Source: a virus
Length of the DNA stretch: 31,890 bases
IMG/VR virus record: IMGVR_UViG_3300042898_003879
Coordinates: 1 to 31,890 of that record
Strand: one strand, 5' to 3'
In this document: positions 27,726 to 31,890 of the stretch, piece after piece
How the letters are laid out: every line of letters starts with the position of its first letter
How positions within the stretch are numbered: the stretch's first letter is position 1
Made by a program: the position numbers and the translations under genes
Notes under the pieces: model-generated
What the model saw: only the letters and a program-made list of their open reading frames with translations
What the model was told of the DNA's origin: nothing
Database searches by the model: none

Positions 27726-30700
27726 ACTCCAATGTAACCGCAGCGGCAGTCCGAGCGGCCCTCGCAGTTCGGGTCGGGAAGCGGGGGTAGCTTCAACTCG
27801 TCGCCGACGACGAACGAGGCAACGTCGTAGGTGTCGCCGTCCGCCGCCGCGCAGACCTCGCACCGGTTCGAGTCGGGAATGCTCGACCGGATGACCTTGT
27901 TCGGGACTGGGAGGTCCATCGCAGGGGCCGCGGCGTAGGCGCCCATACGAGAGGCCGAGGCCACCATGTTTCGCGCCCCCGCGGCCTCCTTGACGAGGCC
28001 TGCGATCGTGATCCGAGTCACGAAGTTGTCGAGGTCGCCGCCCGCGAGGATCGCCGCCTCGACTTCACCCTGGACACGGTCCGCGATGACCTCTCCGGCC
28101 TTTTGCGTCGCCGCCGCCGCGGTCGCAAACTGGGCGTTCGCCGCCGTCGTCGCCGCCGCAGCTCGAGCTGCTACCTCGGGCGACTGGGTCGCCGCCGCCG
28201 CGGTCCCAGACCGAACCGACCGCTTGATCTCGTCGATCACCTCGGACTCCGTCGCAGACCGCAACGTCCCCGCCGCCGATGTCAGCGCCGCCTGGTACTC
28301 GGCGACGAAGGTCGCCCAGATCCGATCCCGCTCCCCCGCTTGCCAACCGTCCGCGAGACCCGAGATCACCGCTTGCCGATGACGACCGGAGATCTCGTCG
28401 ATTGCTACCGCGAGGCGGGCGTCGAGGTCGTTTCGTGTCTCCGCGAGGGTGACCCAACCGACCACCGTCTCCTCGAGGCGGAGTTCCCTGTAGGTCGTGA
28501 AGGGGAGGCCGTCGCCGCCGACTACTAGGACCCCTTCCCCTTCCCCGTCGCCGAGGTCACCGCCGAGCTCGCCCAACGTCGAGGCCGTCCGGTGGGCGCG
28601 GGTAGCGTACCCCACGAGGAGCGACCGAACCCACGACCGAGCCGCGTCCCCGCCCCGCAGGGCGTAGGCGTGGAAGGAGGGTCCGCCGTCCGCGAAGGAC
28701 TTCGAGGAGGAGTGGCGGGGGTAGACCTTGGAGAAGTAGTCCGCGAGGCCGAGGACACGCGACCACGCGAGCCGCTTGCCCGCCGCGAGGTCACGAGCGA
28801 GCATAAGGGCCTCGGAGTCGGTCGTCCGCGCCTTCCCTGCGACGCGGTGCGCGAGGATAGCTGCCGCCGCCGCGGCCATGACGTTGTCTGGGACGATGAC
28901 CTCGGGATGTTCGCCCAGTGTCGCCGCGAGGCTCGAGGCAGAGGCCCGCTCGAGCTCCGCTACCTTCCGCTCGGCCCACGCCGCGCCCGCGTCGCCGCCC
29001 CACAAGTCCCACGCGATGCGGCCCGCCGAGGGGAACCCGTCCTCGCCCTGGGAGTAGCCCTCCGCCTTCGAGTCCGAGGCGTGTCGCGTGAAGTAGGCCC
29101 GCATCCGACGGACCGTCTCCGGGGAAAGGTTCTTTCCATTCGAGATGTCACGAGCTCGGGCGACCCCTACCTCCGTTCCTCCGCGACCATGCTCCCGACG
29201 CCACTCGAGGGCGCGAGCTGCGACCTCGGCCATGGCCTTGGTCGGGGCGAGGTCAACGTCCGACTCCGCGAGCTCCGACTCCGAGAGGGATGGAGACACC
29301 GGCGCGAAGGCCGACGCCTCGCCGATCGCTGCGGGGACCTCGACGTTCCCCTCGAGGACGACCTGCGGGGTCGCGACTGCGGGGACGCCTTCCGCCTGGA
29401 CAACTGGGACGGCCGGAGCCGCGACCGCCGGAGGAGCTGCGACCATGGCCGCGAGCCGCGTCTGCGCGTCGACGAGTTGACGGGCGATCGGCTCCGCGAG
29501 GCCCGAGATCGTTAGAAGGATGACCGCCGCCTCGGGGGCGAGAGGCGTCGCCGAGTTCGGCGAGAGCATACCGAGGACCGTCGTCGCAGTCGTCGCCGTC
29601 GCAGCTCCAACCGGTTCGGGGAGGTCGGCCACTACCTCGACGGGGAGCTCGGGGGCGCCGATGACACGCCGCGCCCACTTCTCGTCGTCGGGGCCGCGAG
29701 TGAGGAGACCCGCTTGGATACCGTTGACGTAGGCCGCCCATCCGTCGAACCCGGTCGTGAGTTCGGCCGACTGGACTTGAAGCTTCGGGAGGCGACCGTC
29801 GTATCCGACTTGATTCGCGAGCCAACGGAACATCCCGCGAGACTGCCGATCGAAGATGGAGTTGATCCACGCCTTCGCCTTGCGACCTTGCGCCCCGTCC
29901 AATGTCTCGGCCATGGCCCGCGACCCGAACTGCGTTATCCCCGCGAGAGGGGCGTTCAACTTCTTCTCGATCTGTCGATCCCAGTACTCGAGCTGCGCGA
30001 CCACGTCGGGGGGTGACCCGCTCGGGTACTTCATCTCGACCGAGACCGCCTGCGGGCGGAGGATGTACTTTCGTTGCCCGTCCTGGAACTGTTGACCGAA
30101 CTCGTTGAACGCCGCCACGTCCGCCTCGCCGACCGAGGGCTCGTAGGCGATGTCGAGGAAACCCCACGCGAGTTGATTGTAGACGCCCGCGTTGATCGCG
30201 ATCTGTTTCCAGAGCTCGAAGGGTTGCACGCAGTCGCGGAGGATCGACCGGCCCTCGAACTCACCCGCGCCGGCGAACCCATGGACCGTGTGGACCAACT
30301 GATCGGCGTCGAGGTCATCGTAGCCGTTCGGGGTCGAGAACCGAGCTCCGCCGAACAGGTAGCCGTTCGGTTTCCAGAGCATGATCGCGTTGTGGGCGAC
30401 TGGGTACCACTCGACCGAACCGCCGGAGAGCATACGCGGGAACATGAGGCCGAACCCCATGAAGGCGTCGAGGAGAGGGTACGCCCAGAGGGCCGTCTCG
30501 CCCTCGACCATTCCGTCGTAGACGACCGCGTCGTCTATGCACGCCGTTTGACAGAGGTCCATGAAGGCCTTCTCCTCGACCCCCGGTTCGTGGCGGTGAG
30601 GCCAGACAATCTCTTTCGGGAGGGCGGCGCCTTCCGTGATCGCCCAGTACACCGCCGAGGCGATGCCAACGTGGGTCGTCATCATCTCTTGAAACTTGCC

Positions 30701-30868
30701 CTGCAGGCCCGCGATACCACGTCGCTCGGACGGGATAAACGAGAGGTTGGCGTCCGCGTCTGGGAGGCCTCCTCGGTAGTTTCGGGCGCCGATGAGGTTG
30801 GTCCTCTCGGTCACCTGGGCGGTCGGGATCTCGCGGCCTTGGGAGTCAAGGATCGGGCCTCTTACCAT
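27713..30868 (-). CDS. Portal-MuF fusion protein with two inserted repeat domains (1051 aa)
   Basis: The N-terminal ~430 residues are a portal of the DUF935/Mu gp29 kind (NAPLAGITQFGSRAMAETLD near 305-325), the dodecameric ring for DNA passage. A Pro/Ala-rich linker follows. Two related units then occur: about 563-640 (LSPETVRRMRAYFTRH and IAWDLWGGDAGAAWAER) and, diverged, about 680-753 (AWSRVLGLADYFSKV and ALRGGDAARSWVRS). The C-terminal ~250 residues are a Mu F/SPP1 gp7-like domain with an Ala-rich helix and the Cys pattern C1003-x2-C1006 and C1035, C1041, C1043 (RCEVCAAADGD, NCEGRSDCRCGYIG). Start ATG 30868 overlaps the terL end by 7 bases; an upstream extension of the frame through terL is rejected. 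Confidence 0.85.
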   Translation of the reverse strand: MVRGPILDSQGREIPTAQVTERTNLIGARNYRGGLPDADANLSFIPSERRGIAGLQGKFQEMMTTHVGIASAVYWAITEGAALPKEIVWPHRHEPGVEEKAFMDLCQTACIDDAVVYDGMVEGETALWAYPLLDAFMGFGLMFPRMLSGGSVEWYPVAHNAIMLWKPNGYLFGGARFSTPNGYDDLDADQLVHTVHGFAGAGEFEGRSILRDCVQPFELWKQIAINAGVYNQLAWGFLDIAYEPSVGEADVAAFNEFGQQFQDGQRKYILRPQAVSVEMKYPSGSPPDVVAQLEYWDRQIEKKLNAPLAGITQFGSRAMAETLDGAQGRKAKAWINSIFDRQSRGMFRWLANQVGYDGRLPKLQVQSAELTTGFDGWAAYVNGIQAGLLTRGPDDEKWARRVIGAPELPVEVVADLPEPVGAATATTATTVLGMLSPNSATPLAPEAAVILLTISGLAEPIARQLVDAQTRLAAMVAAPPAVAAPAVPVVQAEGVPAVATPQVVLEGNVEVPAAIGEASAFAPVSPSLSESELAESDVDLAPTKAMAEVAARALEWRREHGRGGTEVGVARARDISNGKNLSPETVRRMRAYFTRHASDSKAEGYSQGEDGFPSAGRIAWDLWGGDAGAAWAERKVAELERASASSLAATLGEHPEVIVPDNVMAAAAAAILAHRVAGKARTTDSEALMLARDLAAGKRLAWSRVLGLADYFSKVYPRHSSSKSFADGGPSFHAYALRGGDAARSWVRSLLVGYATRAHRTASTLGELGGDLGDGEGEGVLVVGGDGLPFTTYRELRLEETVVGWVTLAETRNDLDARLAVAIDEISGRHRQAVISGLADGWQAGERDRIWATFVAEYQAALTSAAGTLRSATESEVIDEIKRSVRSGTAAAATQSPEVAARAAAATTAANAQFATAAAATQKAGEVIADRVQGEVEAAILAGGDLDNFVTRITIAGLVKEAAGARNMVASASRMGAYAAAPAMDLPVPNKVIRSSIPDSNRCEVCAAADGDTYDVASFVVGDELKLPPLPDPNCEGRSDCRCGYIGVYTR

Positions 30869-31890
30869 GTCGTCGCACCCTTCGTCACCGTCGCAGTCCC
30901 GAGGGTAGCAACGCGGCCCGCAGGGCGGACCCCTAGTTTCTCTGCCCCATACCACGCGAGGGCGTGGGCGCAAACGGTATCGTCGTGAGACCCCGACGGA
31001 GCACCGTAGACGACCCGTCCCGCCTTGACGTCGTACTCGAACGCCTCGAGCTCCGACCGGTGGACGCCGTCGAGGACCGTGGTCCGCCCCTGTTGAAGGG
31101 CGAGGGCGAGGCCCTCCATTAGGCCCTGTTTCGAGGCCGAGGAGAAGATGAAGGGCTCCGCCCAGACCCGAGCCGCGGCGATCTGTTCGCCTACCGCGTC
31201 GCCCACTCCCGTCGCGTCGTAGAAGACGCACGCCTTCGACCCCTTGCCTACCAGGCGGACGACCTCCTCGACGAGGGCGCCATACGAGAGACCATGCCAC
31301 CGGTGGAAACGAGCGACCCGCCGGTGACCGTCGAGGCCGATGAGGACCGCCCAGTCCCGCTTGCGGGCGATGTCGAGACCCCAGACCCGGACCGAGTCGC
31401 CCGAGGGTTGGCCGTTGCACAGCTCCGCGCAGGCTCGCACCGCGTCGATCCCGAACGGGTTTTGGCCGTCGTCGGCGGGCTCGCAGTAGTAGAGCTCGCG
31501 GAAGACCGCCTCGGGGAGGGTCCGCCGCGCCATGGCAAGATCAGACCGCGAGAAGATACCCGCCGCGACCGCGTCGTCCGCCGTGATCCGATGGTACCCG
31601 AACCCGTCCTCCCCCGCCTCTCCCTTCCGCGAGAACTGGTAGTGACGGTTCGCCCGACCTCGGACGTTGCCGATACACCGGATCCGACCCCGCGTCCGAG
31701 TCGTCGTCGAGAAACAGGCGTCGACGGCGTCGTCCTTCATTCGAGAGCACTCGTCCAGGACGAGGGAGTGGACGGCCGACCCGTAGAGCGAGTCGGGGTT
31801 GTCGGCCGAGCGGAAGCTCCAACGGCGGTTCCCCGGTCCGGTGATCGCCTTCTCGGCCTTCGCCTGGGCGAACCCCGGTTGACCCCGCAG
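30862..31890 (-). CDS. terL: Terminase large subunit, main part (C-terminal nuclease)
   Basis: This holds residues from about 78 onward of the 419-aa protein when read with the left end; the last 127 bases are the same as 1-127. After the Walker B region comes the coupling segment GRIRCIGNVRG, then an RNase H-like nuclease with acidic residues in VWGLDIARKRDWAVL, ACVFYDATGVGDAVG and GSHDDTVCAHALAWYG, the order usual in terminase nucleases. It cuts concatemeric DNA at the end of packaging. The stop TAA (30864-30862) overlaps the portal ATG. With the frame closed across the circle, this confirms the genome length of 31,763 bp. Confidence 0.95.
   Translation of the reverse strand: MRGQPGFAQAKAEKAITGPGNRRWSFRSADNPDSLYGSAVHSLVLDECSRMKDDAVDACFSTTTRTRGRIRCIGNVRGRANRHYQFSRKGEAGEDGFGYHRITADDAVAAGIFSRSDLAMARRTLPEAVFRELYYCEPADDGQNPFGIDAVRACAELCNGQPSGDSVRVWGLDIARKRDWAVLIGLDGHRRVARFHRWHGLSYGALVEEVVRLVGKGSKACVFYDATGVGDAVGEQIAAARVWAEPFIFSSASKQGLMEGLALALQQGRTTVLDGVHRSELEAFEYDVKAGRVVYGAPSGSHDDTVCAHALAWYGAEKLGVRPAGRVATLGTATVTKGATTW
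31764..31890. repeat. Terminal direct repeat, right copy (same as 1-127)
   Basis: Exact copy of positions 1-127. See the left copy; the pair indicates a circular map with one copy to be counted. Confidence 0.97.

Noticed and set aside
27713-31420. A 1235-aa reading of the portal frame with an extension upstream of 30868
   Set aside because: The extra part overlaps terL in another frame and has Arg/Gly/Pro-rich shadow composition; ATG 30868 with the usual 7-base overlap is the real start.

Overview
This window is a complete tailed-phage (Caudoviricetes) genome from an uncultivated, high-GC source. The first 127 bases recur exactly as the last 127 (1-127 = 31764-31890). When the ends are joined there, the large terminase reading frame runs unbroken across the junction, so the molecule closes to a circular map of 31,763 bp. 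No integrase, transposase, lysogeny repressor, tRNA or rRNA gene was seen, so a virulent (or at least non-integrating) life style is the simplest reading. No tail sheath or contractile baseplate genes were recognised. With a 613-residue tape measure protein and a frameshifted tail chaperone, this suggests a long non-contractile (siphovirus-type) tail. Several head genes (portal fused to a MuF-type domain, protease with nested scaffold, gp36-like and gpG-like connectors) resemble the phage Mu head module, but the replication module is unrelated to Mu. The host cannot be named from the sequence. Leucine is coded mainly by CTC with CTG rare, and free-standing stop codons are mostly TAG.

Layout. 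Two large, oppositely oriented blocks meet tail to tail at about 11,720 and diverge from a 695-bp intergenic region (827-1521). That region holds an array of GTGGGAACA iterons in both orientations, a strong inverted repeat, and candidate promoters facing both ways; it is the probable replication origin and control region. The plus-strand block (1522-11719) is the early/replication block: a TOPRIM-DUF927 primase-helicase, a YqaJ-type exonuclease and RecT annealing protein pair, a RuvC-like resolvase, a phage-type adenine methyltransferase, three small membrane proteins and several unrecognised proteins, many joined by ATGA or GTGA overlaps.

The minus-strand block, read from 826 down through the circle junction to 11723, is the late operon: small and large terminase, portal-MuF fusion, protease/scaffold, two tandem decoration-type proteins, major capsid protein, head-tail connectors, tail tube, gpG/gpGT chaperones made by a -1 frameshift, tape measure, distal tail and hub proteins, two candidate adhesion proteins, CHAP-type endolysin, holin, and a DUF2730-like membrane coiled coil. 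One small winged-helix-like gene (27459-27725) lies on the opposite strand inside this operon.

Less usual points: twin early promoters whose transcripts would each begin with a hairpin having an identical GAGTGAG loop and covarying stem; a CCCCCCAA leader in every larger early intergenic gap; two diverged copies of a small domain inside the portal-MuF fusion; a RecT ending in an SSB-like acidic tip; and small and large terminase genes in one frame separated by a single TAG.
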